Below are positions 35,101 through 46,031 of a stretch of DNA of 64,000 bases, piece after piece. A program made the position numbers and the translations under genes. The notes beneath the pieces were generated by a model. That model had not been told where the DNA came from. It saw only the letters and a list, made by a program, of their open reading frames with translations, and did no database searches. Every line of letters starts with the position of its first letter. Positions within the stretch are counted from its first letter, which is position 1. Location: contig JBAJFE010000018.1 of the NCBI GenBank assembly GCA_037903355.1, positions 124,001 through 188,000 of the forward strand. The letters are read 5' to 3'. The stretch is from Trichuris trichiura (taxonomy: Eukaryota; Nematoda; Enoplea; Trichinellida; Trichuridae).

Positions 35101-36514
35101 AACAATCTTTTCGCAAAAACGATTACAAGAAACAGTTCGTCTCAACCAACTGAAGATTTAAAAATTGGCGAGACGCCTTAAATACAAACAGAATTGACCG
35201 AAGCAGTCCAGTTAATTTTTAAAACTGTAAAACGCAACAATTCAGTAACAAGCAACTCAAATAATATAAACTAAAGTTGCTTACCTGCTCAAAGCGAATG
35301 AGAACGTGAAGCGGGAAATCGTTTCACTCAGTCCATGATCATCGTCGACAATTTCACTTTCGTACTTTTGGTCAAAGATGGCAGCGTGCAGTGCCGTTTC
35401 CGTTGCTCTTAGCACCAACGGCAATCCTGAACCAAATCTACGAACAGCATTCATGCGTATACTTCGGCAAGATTAACGAACACGATGAGTCAATGTTTGG
35501 CAGACAAAAAGGAATAAATGAAGAAATACTCGGGCAAAAAATAAAAGCTGAGCTTACTACACGGTCTCATTCATGGATTTTGCGCATAGCTACGAAGATG
35601 GAACCTTAAGATTAATGAAGAGATCCAAATGAGCAGAAGGTCGCCCATTGGAGAAACACTAACCTTTACTTGCATAACGCCCGGGCGAAACATGAAAAGC
35701 AAAAATGCAAAGTACTCATTGCTCATTTGCATAAACATTAACAGTGACTTCTAAACAACATAGAAGATTTTCCAGTCAATTTTCGATTTCACCTGCCGAT
35801 ACTAAATTGGCTTTATTGCTTGCTCGCTGGTTTTTTGTTTGAATTCTGTTCAACTTACAAATTAACTATCATTCTGCTGATTTAGAAAAATAAAAATTCT
35901 GCGCTTCTTCCTATCGAGTGGTTAGGCACAAAACGTAAAAGACAAAAGCAGAGGGCAAAAGGCAACTCTTCGCAAAGGGTACTTACTTTTTTTTTAAAAC
36001 ATTAATAATGTCCAGGGCGGTTAAACACTGGTTACGATCTCTGGATTGGATAGCCGATTTCAAGTGATACCATTCCGCTCTAAAGAAAAAAGGTTGAATC
36101 GACGGGAAAAGTCGATTAGCAAATTATGAGATGAAATAACGAAATACAACATTGCAAATGGCCTATTGCAGCTTAATCGAGATCAATAGCGCCAGTGAAA
36201 GCTTGCTCGTAGAACAGGCAAGCTGCATCATAGTAAATCGCATTCGAGGTTCTTAACTTGCACGAGGAATAAATATGCCCTCTTTTAGCACCTTGTTGTC
36301 TATCCATATCTCATCCATTGATTATGTTAATTTATAACTACTGGATGAAGCAAAAAACCTTAAAGGCTATGGAGGTTTCAAAGGCTCACGATTTTGCATT
36401 TAGCTTTTTCAGCAAAATGGAAAATTTCACTTACTCGATGTAACGACTGATTAAGTCTGCGTCGTAATGGCGTAAGGCTGGTTGGCGCTCCTTCTGAGAA
36501 CTTCCGGCGCGCAT
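17106..36514 (-). CDS. LAS1L: LAS1-type pre-rRNA processing endoribonuclease (HEPN family)
   Basis: LAS1, paired with the kinase Grc3/NOL9, cuts ITS2 of pre-rRNA in the nucleolus during 60S ribosome maturation. Twelve minus-strand exons join with consistent phases: 36514-36435, 36079-35987, 35437-35285, 20128-20059, 20005-19895, 19835-19716, 18959-18868, 18812-18745, 18520-18335, 18279-18195, 18056-17896 and 17473-17106. They encode 528 residues (yeast about 500, human about 730). Exons 2-5 give the HEPN domain: EWYHLKSAIQSRDRNQCLTA, FGSGLPLVLRATETALHAAI, FTFSFALSRFIGLI and IGIPRWIVRARNEAAHGHLP. The last contains the nuclease motif R143-N-x3-H148. The final exon has DWSTVPIGTLPW, the tail motif through which LAS1 engages its kinase partner. 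The middle exons are helical and poorly conserved. Intron 3 is about 15.2 kb and hosts a nested gene and two retroelements. The family call rests on exons 2-5 and 12; joining across intron 3 is inferred from phase and domain order. Confidence 0.87.
26190..29826 (+). CDS. Ly6/uPAR-type three-finger protein, probably GPI-anchored, nested in LAS1 intron 3
   Basis: Three exons join in phase: 26190-26250, 28532-28633 and 29465-29826, giving 174 residues. Exon 1 encodes a signal peptide (MIRSLWAALQLLFVLSF). Exon 2 begins the mature protein with AVRCFQCDNQYGTCNSGEC and a further LAC. Exon 3 adds KGC, RC, KCTC and the terminal SSDFCNDDEQ, so the cysteine order ends in the C-N pair typical of the Ly6/activin-receptor fold. 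A serine/threonine-rich stalk follows, then a long hydrophobic tail (about the last 45 residues) ending a few residues before the stop, as in GPI-anchor signals; a membrane helix is the alternative. Nematode members of this fold include ODR-2 and HOT proteins, but I cannot assign an orthologue. Exon 1 is 2.3 kb from exon 2 and was chosen because its signal sequence and splice phase fit. Confidence 0.7.
30209..31975 (+). mobile_element. Penelope-like retroelement copy 1 (reverse transcriptase plus GIY-YIG nuclease), damaged
   Basis: Penelope-like elements copy themselves with a telomerase-related reverse transcriptase fused to a GIY-YIG endonuclease. The frame 30266-31741 carries the palm motifs YDVKDLFTSVPI, GAPMGSPLPSILAEIF and KRYVDDIFAII, then KLPFLNVLV, and near its end YIGETGNTLLKRFGQH, the GIY-YIG nuclease core. 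Upstream, 30211-30300 reads GLPKIHKPGVPLRPVVSSIN in another frame. A one-base indel near 30300 therefore breaks the protein, and the family's N-terminal domain is missing. The exact 3' end is not defined; an A-rich tail precedes copy 2. It lies antisense within LAS1 intron 3. Its protein clearly differs from copy 2, so it is a different subfamily rather than a recent duplicate. Confidence 0.93.
32038..32137 (+). repeat. Left inverted terminal repeat of Penelope copy 2
   Basis: The repeat starts TCATATTGAAA and ends GGGTCTGCCGCGACC. It matches the reverse complement of 34081-34180 with only a handful of differences. It ends about five bases before the ATG of the retroelement frame. Confidence 0.9.
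32143..33834 (+). pseudogene. Penelope reverse transcriptase/GIY-YIG frame with one in-frame stop
   Basis: The frame reads PPELYGLPKVHKPNVPLRPI, YDVKDLFPSIPV, SGVPMGSSLSPVLAEVFMGN and KRYVDDIFVII, the reverse transcriptase fingers and palm with the catalytic Asp pair intact. It continues to a TGA at 33439-33441, then resumes in the same frame with VYVGETGNT, the GIY-YIG core, and ends at 33834. The TGA falls where copy 1 has a cysteine (IKCCCYAAYIGETG), so a single TGT/TGC to TGA change explains it. Without read-through the product keeps its polymerase but loses its nuclease. Total length would be about 563 residues, short for the family because the N-terminus is absent. Confidence 0.93.
34075..34102 (+). 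other. Hammerhead-ribozyme-like core in the right Penelope repeat
   Basis: The sequence reads CTGAAGA (34075-34081), a spare C, stem GGGTC (34083-34087), loop GCGGCA, stem GACCC (34094-34098), then GAAA (34099-34102). This is the order of the conserved hammerhead core CUGANGA-stem II-GAAA. Penelope elements are known to carry hammerhead motifs in their terminal repeats. The extra C before the stem is irregular, and I could not place a convincing stem III with a UH cleavage site downstream, so activity is doubtful. Confidence 0.4.
34081..34180 (-). repeat. Right inverted terminal repeat of Penelope copy 2
   Basis: This is the reverse complement of 32038-32137 and is followed directly by the second copy of AGGGTTTTGAAAA (34181-34193). 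It begins inside the hammerhead-like core, so the left copy keeps only part of that core (GGTC-loop-GACC-CGAAA). Confidence 0.9.
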
Positions 36515-39500
36515 TTTCGAATCCAAACTTTTTTTGTAAACTTACACTGCAAAAAACTGAGTGACAACGTTGACGAGAGCACCTATAGACAAAAAGCATA
36601 TTAACTGTGGCAACAGAAAAGGTCCAATATTAGTACCAGTCGAAATTTCGCAACGATGCTTAAATTGATTATTTCCAAAAATTAAAATAACGTTTTCCGA
36701 AACTGGGTGAACAGCGATGATTTATGGATTAGATAATCAAGTAACAAAAGAGGATAACTGAATTTACGAAAATGCAACGTACCGTAATGGGTTAAAATGC
36801 AGGTATGTTGTTACGAAATTTGCACAGGGACAAAATCTCTCTAAGGAAGCATAGATGGCGATTAAGGCACCAGCGAAAACTTTAAGCACAACCATACAAA
36901 TACTGTAGCATTTATGCTTAGCAATATATGCTTTGTGCTTACTTTTTATAAGTGCTGTGAACAGTCAGAAGTGCCTGACACACCTATGGACAAAACTGGA
37001 ATGTCTAGCTCAACCGAAATAACAGGTAGTTCAACGAAAAGCTTTAAACTTACACAATAAAGACAGACAATTATGCCTTTTTTGGAGAGGTCACAAAAAC
37101 TACGCTAACGAGACAACTTGTCGTCTCAAAAGCTAAGCAGCACACAGAAGCTTTATGCAAGAAGCTATTCCTTATTTTGCTAAATATAAGCGATCTATTT
37201 TCTTGTTTAAGCTTTATTTTTTGTGATTACGGATTCGGCAGGCAATCAAATTGTTTCGAACGAAAACAGATAACTCATACCTGAATAGAATAAACAAACT
37301 GAAACTTCTTGATGATCGACTTGTTCAATTCGAATGTCTCTCACGCCATCCCAGGAGATTCCTGTGCTTCCACGCAGAGTAGTCTGCTTCTTTCGTTCTT
37401 AGACAAGACGAGACGTTCCCACGTTAGTTAAATTAGTTACGAGCTTTGTTGCCGCCAGTCTGCAATGATTATTTTGTCAAACAAAATTACTTCAAAAGGA
37501 ATTACTCAACCTTTTTTCAAACTTCTCCGTTCCAAGCGATCCCGTCAGCGTGTTTCACCTTATAAACAGTAATCAGGTACAAATCTATAATATAGTTATC
37601 GTCTGATTTCTTGCGACAAGCAGTCTTACGTTTTAAGAACTTTAAGAAGCCGTAAAGCTTTTTGAATCGCCTGGTTTCGTTGCCGAAAAGCCGTAAAAAT
37701 GAACGGAGAATTTACTCCAGTTCTTAAGCTGATCGAAGCGCATTCTTGTTTAAAAATTTTCGCGGAATAGAACAGACAATTCGGCGGAAATACTTTACCG
37801 TCGAATTTCGACATTTTTGCATTATTTTTATGCGGACTAATTAAAAAGCGTTAACTTTTTAAGAAAGTAGCGTTTCGTTGATGTCGTTGCTTTGCATTAA
37901 TGTAGCGTCTTTTGCTCCCTAATGTCTCATGCATTAATAAATAAGCGATTAGCGCCATTGTCCGTTCCGCGTAGAGCGTACAACGAAAATTCGGGATTCT
38001 TGCTACAATAGACTTTCCAAGGCGACTCCTATCCTACTAAAACAAAGTATCTGAATCAGGGCAGACAATGTACTCTTATTTGTGCTTGAAGTACGCGTAA
38101 AATGGTGGATATTATATCCTAGTTTTGCCTTTTCGCCCAAGACTACATACAGAACTGTTGTCTCTGTTACAGTAAGCAAGAGGCGCATACACGATGCATT
38201 TCATTCAGTTGCATCGTTATTTTCGATGTATGTATGTAAAACTTTATTAAACGGTGCTTATAGTTAAACTTTTATTGATCGACTGGCTGCTCATGCCTTC
38301 ACACGACTGCCAGTCTTGTCCAACGATTGCACGTACGAAAAATATGCCAACGCTCAGTGTACGTTAACCAGTGGAAGTCCCATTGGGGCAGACAACTCGG
38401 CGAGTCCACATCGAATTATTTGTCATATCAATGAATTGACCTGCTCTTCCACCCTTCGGAGCGTCACGCTGAAGATATGTCATTGAGAATAGTTTGTCAT
38501 AAAGTGCAGTTTTACGAAGGCGCATTACTCGTTGCATTCGCGCGTACACCTTCCAGCAATAAGTATAAATCACTTTAACACTGGAAATTCAATTTTACAT
38601 TTCAAATGCGTTCTTTTGTGTCTTTCAGCGGCTGGTTCGTACATGATTGTAGCCAGCACGCTCGGAGACCTTAAGACGGCGTTTCTAAGTAGCTTGACAT
38701 GCTTGAAAAATAATAAGACTTGACCAGTCGTCTTGTTTCGCTGAATCAATTTCTTCCGGAAGTCTGACTTCCAGTGATACGTCAGCAATGACGTTACGCG
38801 TGACGTAATCTGAAAGAGTATTGCACCTAAAGGATTAACAGGTTCAAATATTAAGTTCAAAATGGCCTACGTAATTCATCCCTTTCCAGCCGCATGCCAA
38901 TCTCAGAATTGAACATTATTTGACTAATGAAGTTCTATGGTGAAACAAACGCAACCGCTCATTCATCGTAGTTTGTCCATCTAATCATTCTTTCAAAAGG
39001 GGCGACGGAAAACCATTGTTTTGTCGGACAACAGAGTTGCGTCAGTGTGCTATAGGCGGAAGTAGGTTTTCAATGCATGCATACAAAGATGTGGAATAAA
39101 GAAAAGAACTTCGTTTATAGCACACTATTTACTTTACGGAAACAGTTGTGACACTGCCGTCCCGTTTTATGCAGCAAAGAGTCCATTGTGTTACGAACAC
39201 GATTTTGCTGTGTACCACTCAAAGTGACAATGAATAACCGGAAATTTAAGCGTCAAGGAAATCTCTACACGAGGCGATATCGAAGAACCTATACGTAAAA
39301 TGCAACTGCATGTATGCTGTCGTTACAGCTTCACGTATCTCGCCTTGTAAAGCAAACCTTATTGTGTGGCACGTCTCTGCTTAGCGGCAACGTCTTCTAA
39401 CAACTTACGTTGCTCTTTATTTTTAGACTACTTTAGAATTTGGCATTTCTTCCCTCCGTTTCGTTGCAATAAGATATTCTGTAATCATGTGATGTCTTTT

Positions 39501-41893
39501 TTCTTCGTTAAATGAAAGCTTCTTTGTGCTTTCCTGTTGCTGAAATTGTCACGCAGCCAAGCTGGTCCAGCCTGCAATGGTCGTAGTCCCAGTTTGCAAT
39601 GAACAATTTCAGGTCGCATTTTCTAACTTTTATTTAACATTCCCTCATTGAGTCATTTAGGTGACCGTGATAAAAGGCTCTTCCGTTGATGTGGGCGATT
39701 GTACGCTTGAGCTGAGATCGCTAGAGCAATTTTGTTTCTCCAAAGATGCGCGGCGGACGGTCTTGCTTTTACATTTTTAATTGAGCAACGACGACCACTG
39801 ACGTAAGCAAAGGCAGAGCCGGCCAACGTTAGGAATTTGACGTAGCAAAAAACACGAAACATTTTGTGACGTCACGACTATTGTAATCGTTGGGTGGGAC
39901 TGCCTACCTCCAAATTAAGCACAAGAATTAATAAGCTGCATTTTTCCTTGCCTCAGTGTAGCGCGGAAAACTGCATAATGCTCAACGTGTAGTTGCGTTG
40001 GCGCAAATGCCAAAAAAGAGAGAAAATAAGTATTCCGGTTGACGCAGCAGCCTACATTGAACAATTGTGAGGAATGTGTGGTGGTTCGTCTATGGAAGCA
40101 CGAAAGCTGGAGTTGTCAGCCGGAAGTAGGCCAGCAATTGATGTCCGAGGAGTTGATGGCCACTTTGATTCTATTTCAGCTGTTTACTGGAAGTGGATGT
40201 GGGGCGGGAACAGAAAGTGATCTTTTGTCGGTCCGTAAACTACGTCTCTATTTTGATCCGCCGTTACGCGTGACGACTAGAGTTCCCAAGCGCCAAGTAG
40301 TGACATTTTCGAATAATATTCTACAGTACCTTGAACTTGGACCAATTTGCTCTTTTCATTCAAGGTTTGCCGCTTCGTGAAAACAAATTCTTTTCAATCT
40401 CTCAACCAAGCATATGAAGTGCTGTTTCAGCACTTTGAGCACGGAATCCTTTCTTGGGTTCATTGATCGAATATAAAGCGGGCTAATCCACTTTTTTTGA
40501 CTTGAAACCAACTTATGCTGCTTTACGCAATGTCGCCTTTCTTTTTCCTTAAGGACCTTAAAAAGGGCTAGACAAATGTTCATCAAAAATTTCAATAATA
40601 ATAATAATGCTTTCTACGCATTAGACGCGTCAGTGTTCATTCTATCATGAAAGCCCGTGTATCTTTAATTATTTCGAACTACCGGTAGACGACAGTTTCT
40701 ATTTTAGTTGTATTATCCGTCTATTCCTTGCGCTTGTTGTTGCGTTAGTATTAGTGTGATTATTAACGCATTCAGTGCCAACGCAGAGTAATCAACAGCC
40801 AAGTTATGCAAATTTCTTGGCCACTTTTCCTTCAATGGCCATTTACCGAATAAGATTTCCATGCATAATATTTCAAAACGTTTTATTCCCTTTAAAATGT
40901 TTAACCCCTCAAACTCTGCTGCTATGCAAGCCAATTTCGCAACGTCACGTAATGAGAGCCATTCAGCGGGCGAACTGTCTGCTTAAGCCTTCACAGCGTT
41001 AGGGACGTACAGATGGGAGCTTATCTTTCTGAGGTATTCTCAACGGGAGATTAGGTTACTGGTGATTTAAGTCAAAAATTTGAATACGACTTCTGCTGAC
41101 CAGACTAAAATTCCACCGCGAACAGCAAAGCCTCAGGCGACTGGTTCATTTTACGCTTTGATTTAAGTATCCATTTTATGAACAGGCTGCGTTGAGAAGG
41201 ATGGGCAACCCTCATGATTACTGAACTACCGCCGGAAGCATCAGCGCGACACCCACAGGTGCGTTGAGCTGCTGATGGCTCCGTCGGAAAGTTAATTGGA
41301 AATGTGAGCCCCAAAGCGATTTTGTTAATTACACTTTGACCTTAATAGGAATGTCGGCGACCTACTGATTGACGACCTCCTTGTCATGATAAGAATCCTG
41401 GATTAGGTGACAGTATTGCCGGTCCATAGCGAAGCCGTTATCGTATATACGTCACCGCATAGGGCATTGTAGGTTGTTCAGCATTTTAAGCTTAACATCC
41501 TTTAATCGACAGCTGCTCAACTAATGCTACAAACGTTCAGTAAATTAATTCCAAAGAAAATCCAAGGTCAACTAAAGCGTTATCTTCAAGACACTCCTTC
41601 CTGACGCGGAAATGCAATCTGACGTTGTCGTTGTCGTCGCGCATTTTTTTAGCCAGTCTGTATTTATTTCGATAGAAGTCAAAATTTCATTTCGTCAAAT
41701 AGCTAAATGGAGAGTATTGACCATTGCTAATCTAATTTGAACATCGAACATCGTCAATGCAGCGGAATTTTCAGAAAAAAAAAATTACTGCCATCGATGC
41801 GACTTGCCAAGTGGACTTAACCATAGGCCGTAGAACATCTCTACCGAGGAGTCACTGCGGTGAACCAACTGTACTGTTGGGCGTTAATGACGA
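36515..41893. other. Spacer between LAS1 and the collagen gene
   Basis: The left edge should hold the LAS1 promoter (gene on minus, start at 36514). Two places look faintly gene-like. One is a 62-codon minus frame from ATG 37814, which meets a GTAAGA donor at its end (37626). The other is a cysteine-bearing plus frame at 38268-38486, listed separately. A 69-codon minus frame at 39653-39862 starts with a possible signal peptide (MFRVFCYVKFLTLAGSAFA), just downstream of a TGACGTCA octamer (39867-39874). Possible collagen polyadenylation signal AATAAA (minus) is at 41663-41668. Nothing here is recognised by family. Confidence 0.45.
38268..38486 (+). CDS. Possible terminal exon of a cysteine-containing protein
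   Basis: An open frame of 72 codons without an ATG at its start ends at TGA 38484-38486. It is locally G+C-rich and has five cysteines in the order DC, QC, IIC, LTC, KIC, as in small secreted domains. Several possible acceptor sites precede it (for example CTTATAG at 38257-38263, and GCCAG further in). The minus strand of the same segment is also open (38364-38573), so the strand is uncertain. No family was recognised. Confidence 0.2.
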   Translation, partial: TFIDRLAAHAFTRLPVLSNDCTYEKYANAQCTLTSGSPIGADNSASPHRIICHINELTCSSTLRSVTLKICH

Positions 41894-43064
41894 CTAGCGA
41901 CGGGTGCCGTCGGAAAAGAAAACTCCGCCGTCAAGGGCGCAGTACTTTGGACATATACCTTTCTCGCCTTGTCTGCCAGGCGGACCGAAAGCACCCCTGT
42001 CACCAAGGTTGCCATCCGGACCTGGTTCACCAACGGAACCTTTCAAACCAGGTGGTCCTGGATGTCCAGGGGGTCCATCCTGCAACGCATCATTTTAGCA
42101 AAAAACCATAGGTAATGAGCGAACGTGAAAAGCACTTTTCCAGGGTTGCCAACTTGGCCAGGCGGTCCAGGGGGTCCTTGCTCGCCTGGGCTACCTGGAT
42201 CGCCAGGAAGCACTCCATGGCTATAAGTGGCTGGCACACCAGGCTCACCTGGAGGCCCAGGTGGTCCAGGTTCACCTGGTTTGCCGCAATCACCTGGAGG
42301 TCCTGGAGGATTTGGCGGACTATCGCTTCCATCGCGACCTGGTCTTCCGGGATCACCAGGCTCACCTATAGTAAAAGTGAATAGAAGGTGCAGTGGAAAA
42401 CTTCGCGCACTCACCCGGTTCTCCGCAAGGTCCAGGCGGTCCTGGAGGCCCGGGTTCACAAACAGGACAAGGTGGAGGAGTAGGCACATTGCAAGGCAAC
42501 TGGGGCGGCATTCCAGGGAATCCAGGCATTCCAGCTGTTCCGGGTCTCCCATTTTTTCCAGGCATACCCGGTGGTCCAGGTGGTCCTGGCAATCCAGGTA
42601 TGCAGCATCCTGAACGTAAGAAGTCGAAAAATTGGCGGCAACTAGGCTTGACTCCTTTTTTCTTTCCAACCTTCGCAAGTACCGGTGAGATGTTCAGCAA
42701 AAGTTTCGGTCAGAAATTCCTGCTGACCTTCGCTCGAACCGACTCCGTAGGCTTGACGTCTGAGTCGACTGTTGTTTCTGGAATTAGCGAATGCATCCAA
42801 TTTCAATTCCCTAAGGTCGCTTTGAAGTTCGGCAGCTTTAGTCTAAAGGGCTTATCGTAAAAGCTGAAAATCTAATTTTTTTAAAATTCAGGATAGAAAT
42901 ACTTGACATTTTCTCATATTGGTTTGCAATCCGGCTTGGGCATGACGGATGTAGTTGTAAATGGCAGGCAGGGTGACGGATACAGACAAGATCGCTACCA
43001 AGCTAGAAGCAATAGCGGAAAAGACGACAAATTTAAACGCAGAAATTCTAAGTTCTGCATCCAT
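41894..43064 (-). CDS. Nematode cuticle collagen
   Basis: Cuticle collagens are secreted by hypodermal cells, trimerise and are cross-linked into the nematode cuticle. Exons on minus: 43064-42903, 42842 to one of three possible donors (42728, 42683 or 42671), 42609-42415, 42365-42136 and 42079-41894. Depending on the donor the protein is 295, 310 or 314 residues. Exon 1 encodes the nematode collagen N-terminal domain with a membrane/signal segment ([20 protein letters not shown], then PAIYNYI). Exon 2 has [11 protein letters not shown], a subtilisin-like processing site. The paired cysteines and interrupted Gly-X-Y blocks follow, including [13 protein letters not shown] and the Cys-rich break [15 protein letters not shown]. 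The tail [15 protein letters not shown] is nearly invariant in the family. The plus strand also reads Gly/Pro-rich frames, which are mirror images of this gene. Confidence 0.95.
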
Positions 43065-46031
43065 CCTGGCAGTTGATGAGTTAAGCTGGAATGGCAGCCC
43101 ACTTCAATATATTCGTCAATGTTTTATACCCTGTCGCAGTGACCTAATTCAAAGAGGACAAGTTCTTCTGCTGATTTTAATCGAATTCGCAAAATCGACC
43201 ATGCGATGATGGCACTTCATGCGACAGAGTGCCACGTCGACCGCCTTTTAAGCCGGAAGAGCGCAAAAGAGCGATATCTCAATGTCCTATCGTTCATATA
43301 TGTTTCCAGATTGAATACAGCAGCAAACGCCTTGTGATGACAGCCACCGACTTGTTGAATTCCTAACGTTCCTTCGAAAGTATCGACTTGCTATTGTTCA
43401 CCCTCAGCATGGTGAGTGAGAATAAAATTAACATCAATTCCCCGCATTGCTCCTTGGCCAGTTTCAATTTTTCCCTATGCCTTATTTGGAAGTACGTTTC
43501 GGCCACGCTCTTAAATAAAATTGTTCAAAAGGTGAAGTTTGTTAATTACTCACTTTGGCAGCCCCTTAAGGCATGAAGAAAAATGAGCTCAGCGGAATGC
43601 TTGTGAATTTTTGAAAACTAACGAATAGCATATCTTTAGCAGAGCCGGAACGTAGTTTCGACTATATGCTGATAGGTGCTTCAGTTCTTTTTGTTGCGTT
43701 AATAGTAGCGGTCAGATAGGTGGGAAAATCGAAATTACTAAATTATTTGCTTTGACTCGCGTGAGTATAGCATAGATCCTAAAAAGAGTACCTTAGCTCT
43801 CGGTGGGTTGCTTCTTATAGGCTTATACGAACTTTCTGTGTACACAAAGCATCTCAGGCAGTGAGATCATTTGAAAACTTTTTGTTAGCTTACTTTTTTT
43901 CTTGGAACATTTCCTGGATGAACTGTAATTTGTGCGCAAAGCTCTTTCGTGCTGTTATGAGCCCGATTCGTTTCTCAATCGTTATGAGATGGGGTTCCAA
44001 AAACCTGGATCTCAATCAGCACTGGTCGGCCGTCTTTGCACTCACTGATCTTGCGTAAATTAATCAAGCCAGTTGAGAAAGGAGAAAGCTGGTAAAACGC
44101 ATGCTGGCATGCGTCCAATGGCCACAACAAAAAACTGCTACCACGAGCAAATAAAGCTGCAAAAGACACTGCTTCTCAAAAATAATTACAACAACTGCTC
44201 GTTAAATTTTTTCTGGATATCGTGAATCCGTTGTGAAATTCGGACAGCTTAAAGAAGGGACACTAAGCAGTTCTCTCGTTGCTTATGTTCGGCACTGCAC
44301 TTCTATAAGTGCAGCGTTCTCCCGTTGATAAAATTTTCGTTCAGTAACACTAAGCTCACCGAAAATAATTAAAGGAAAACAAGCTTTTTCCCAGAAGAAA
44401 TTAGAAGAAATCGTTGCCGCATTAAAGAGTTCAACGTCTACCTGCATTTCTTTATGGAATAGTTACCGTACCTATAACTTTTCACTTAGCCATTTGCCGG
44501 CTTGCAGACAAGTACTTCAGCTATTAAAAATTGAACAATCAATTACTCATTCTGTTCGTTATTCTGTTTCAATACCGAACAAAAAAAATTTTATTTTTGT
44601 TCGCGCGTAACTGCAGCGCTTACATTGAGGCAGTCCAAATTGCTCGAAAACTTTAGGTGAATATGCCGTACGCAAAATTAGTTAATTTACGTTTTTGTTA
44701 GCTTTATGTCAGTACTAATAAATACCCGGAAAATGCGCACTGCAATTATGAAGTTTTGTTGGACGAAGTTTTCGGCACTTCGTCGAGTCGACAGCATAAA
44801 TCACCTTTAGCCCAGAAAATCTCTCCCAGCCACATTTTCCTTTGAATATTAAAAAAACAACTCATACGGATACAATAAAAATGAATGGCCTACCTGAAAC
44901 GCATAAAGATCGTCTGGAGTCTCAGGGCGACAAGGATGGGACCAGACGTGTCCCGAAAAATCTGGAATTTTCTTGCGTATTAAACGACTCCAACGTAACT
45001 AATTCGCCTTGACTATGGAAACGTGCATGCATTAAAATGGTCCTGCTTTGAAAACATTGTTCAGCAACGCGAGTTTGAAGCTAGTTACGTGAATTCAGCG
45101 TATATTGCTGATAAGACATTTCCGCGTTTCCGCCTTAAAAATTGCACATCAGAGTCACGTAGAGAGAATCGTAAAAGGGACATGTCGGTTATACGCCCCC
45201 TGAGCGGGAATTCAGGTTCCTTTCTGGTGAGCGTTCGGCCATCCTGTTCCATCCTTACTGGCAAACATGCCGGTAGTCCTGTTCAGCCCTTACCTAAACC
45301 TAAGCAAAATATAAGCTTCAGATTCATGCCTAGATTTAGCTAAGGGCAGAACGGGATGGCCGCCAAACTTACAGTATGGCAAGCACAAGCGACAAGTCCC
45401 CTTAAGATAAATATTCTTTTAAAGAAGCCTTATATGTATGATAAGCGCCCATTGCTGTGCTCAACTTTTATTAACCGGAGCTTTCGGTTGCGCACCATCA
45501 CCCGTCGTCAGCGGTAACCAACAGAACGTTCAAAGTTTTTTCAAACAACATTAAAATCTATTTTCCCGTATTCAGTCAAATGAATTAAATGCCTAGCTTA
45601 TGTTTTCTGTTGGTTCGCCGCATTGTTATCAATCCAGTAAGCCCACTAACAATTCAACTATCGGAGCTACACGTAGTTTTAAATTAAATACAAAGGCAGC
45701 TAATAATACGTTAGATAAAAAACTATTGAATTTACGTAACTAGTTTAAAAGCAAGTCTAAAAGCATTTTAAAATTAGGGGACAGGAAGCAAAAGCTCAAT
45801 AGCATTGCTTTATTCGTTGCCTGAGCGGAGAGCACGCAGGTTTGACGAACTTCCATTCTTACTGTACGAATAGTTAGTGCGCCTTCGCTTTGTGTACGGT
45901 TTTGAGGAGTGTTTCAGGTTTTTAGCTTAGTAAATCGGCAAAGTTTTTCGCACGCATTTTAGCGCGCTTTTATCGAATTGCATCGGCTTAGAGGTTTGAT
46001 TGGAAATTTTAATTGTGCATCGTGCTCGTAG
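43065..46031. other. Spacer between collagen and the BRMS1-like gene
   Basis: The collagen promoter should lie at the left edge. The rest is AT-rich and holds a dispersed, partly self-complementary repeat near 45237-45390. A plus frame of 106 codons (45023-45343) overlaps that repeat. No gene was recognised. Confidence 0.5.
45237..45390. repeat. Dispersed repeat, copy 2, with inverted segments
   Basis: The segment 45339-45390 (starting GCTAAGGGCAGAACGGGATGG) matches 15743-15794 in the same orientation. Upstream, CCTGTTCAGCCCTTACCTAAA (about 45276-45296) and CGGCCATCCTGTTCCATCCTTA (45237-45258) are imperfect reverse complements of it. The unit could therefore fold into a hairpin. No coding function is visible. 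Confidence 0.55.

Larger units (their letters stand above)
20129..35284. other. Giant LAS1 intron 3
   Basis: This intron separates the exon ending TTTGAGCAG|GTAAGC (35285, minus) from the exon beginning TTTTCAG|GTTTATT (20128, minus). The two halves of the HEPN domain lie on either side. Inside are a Ly6-type gene on the plus strand (26190-29826) and two Penelope-like elements (30209-34180). The remaining parts, 20129-26189 and 34194-35284, are AT-rich and hold only short frames with no paired splice sites. Single AATCCCGAATA ends, as in the foldback family, occur near 20670 and 24398. A TGACGTCA octamer lies at 22992-22999. Confidence 0.75.

Noticed and set aside
42115..42860. Gly/Pro-rich plus-strand frames in the collagen region
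   Set aside because: They are mirror readings of the Gly-X-Y repeats of the minus-strand collagen, whose N- and C-terminal domains and splice phases are clear.
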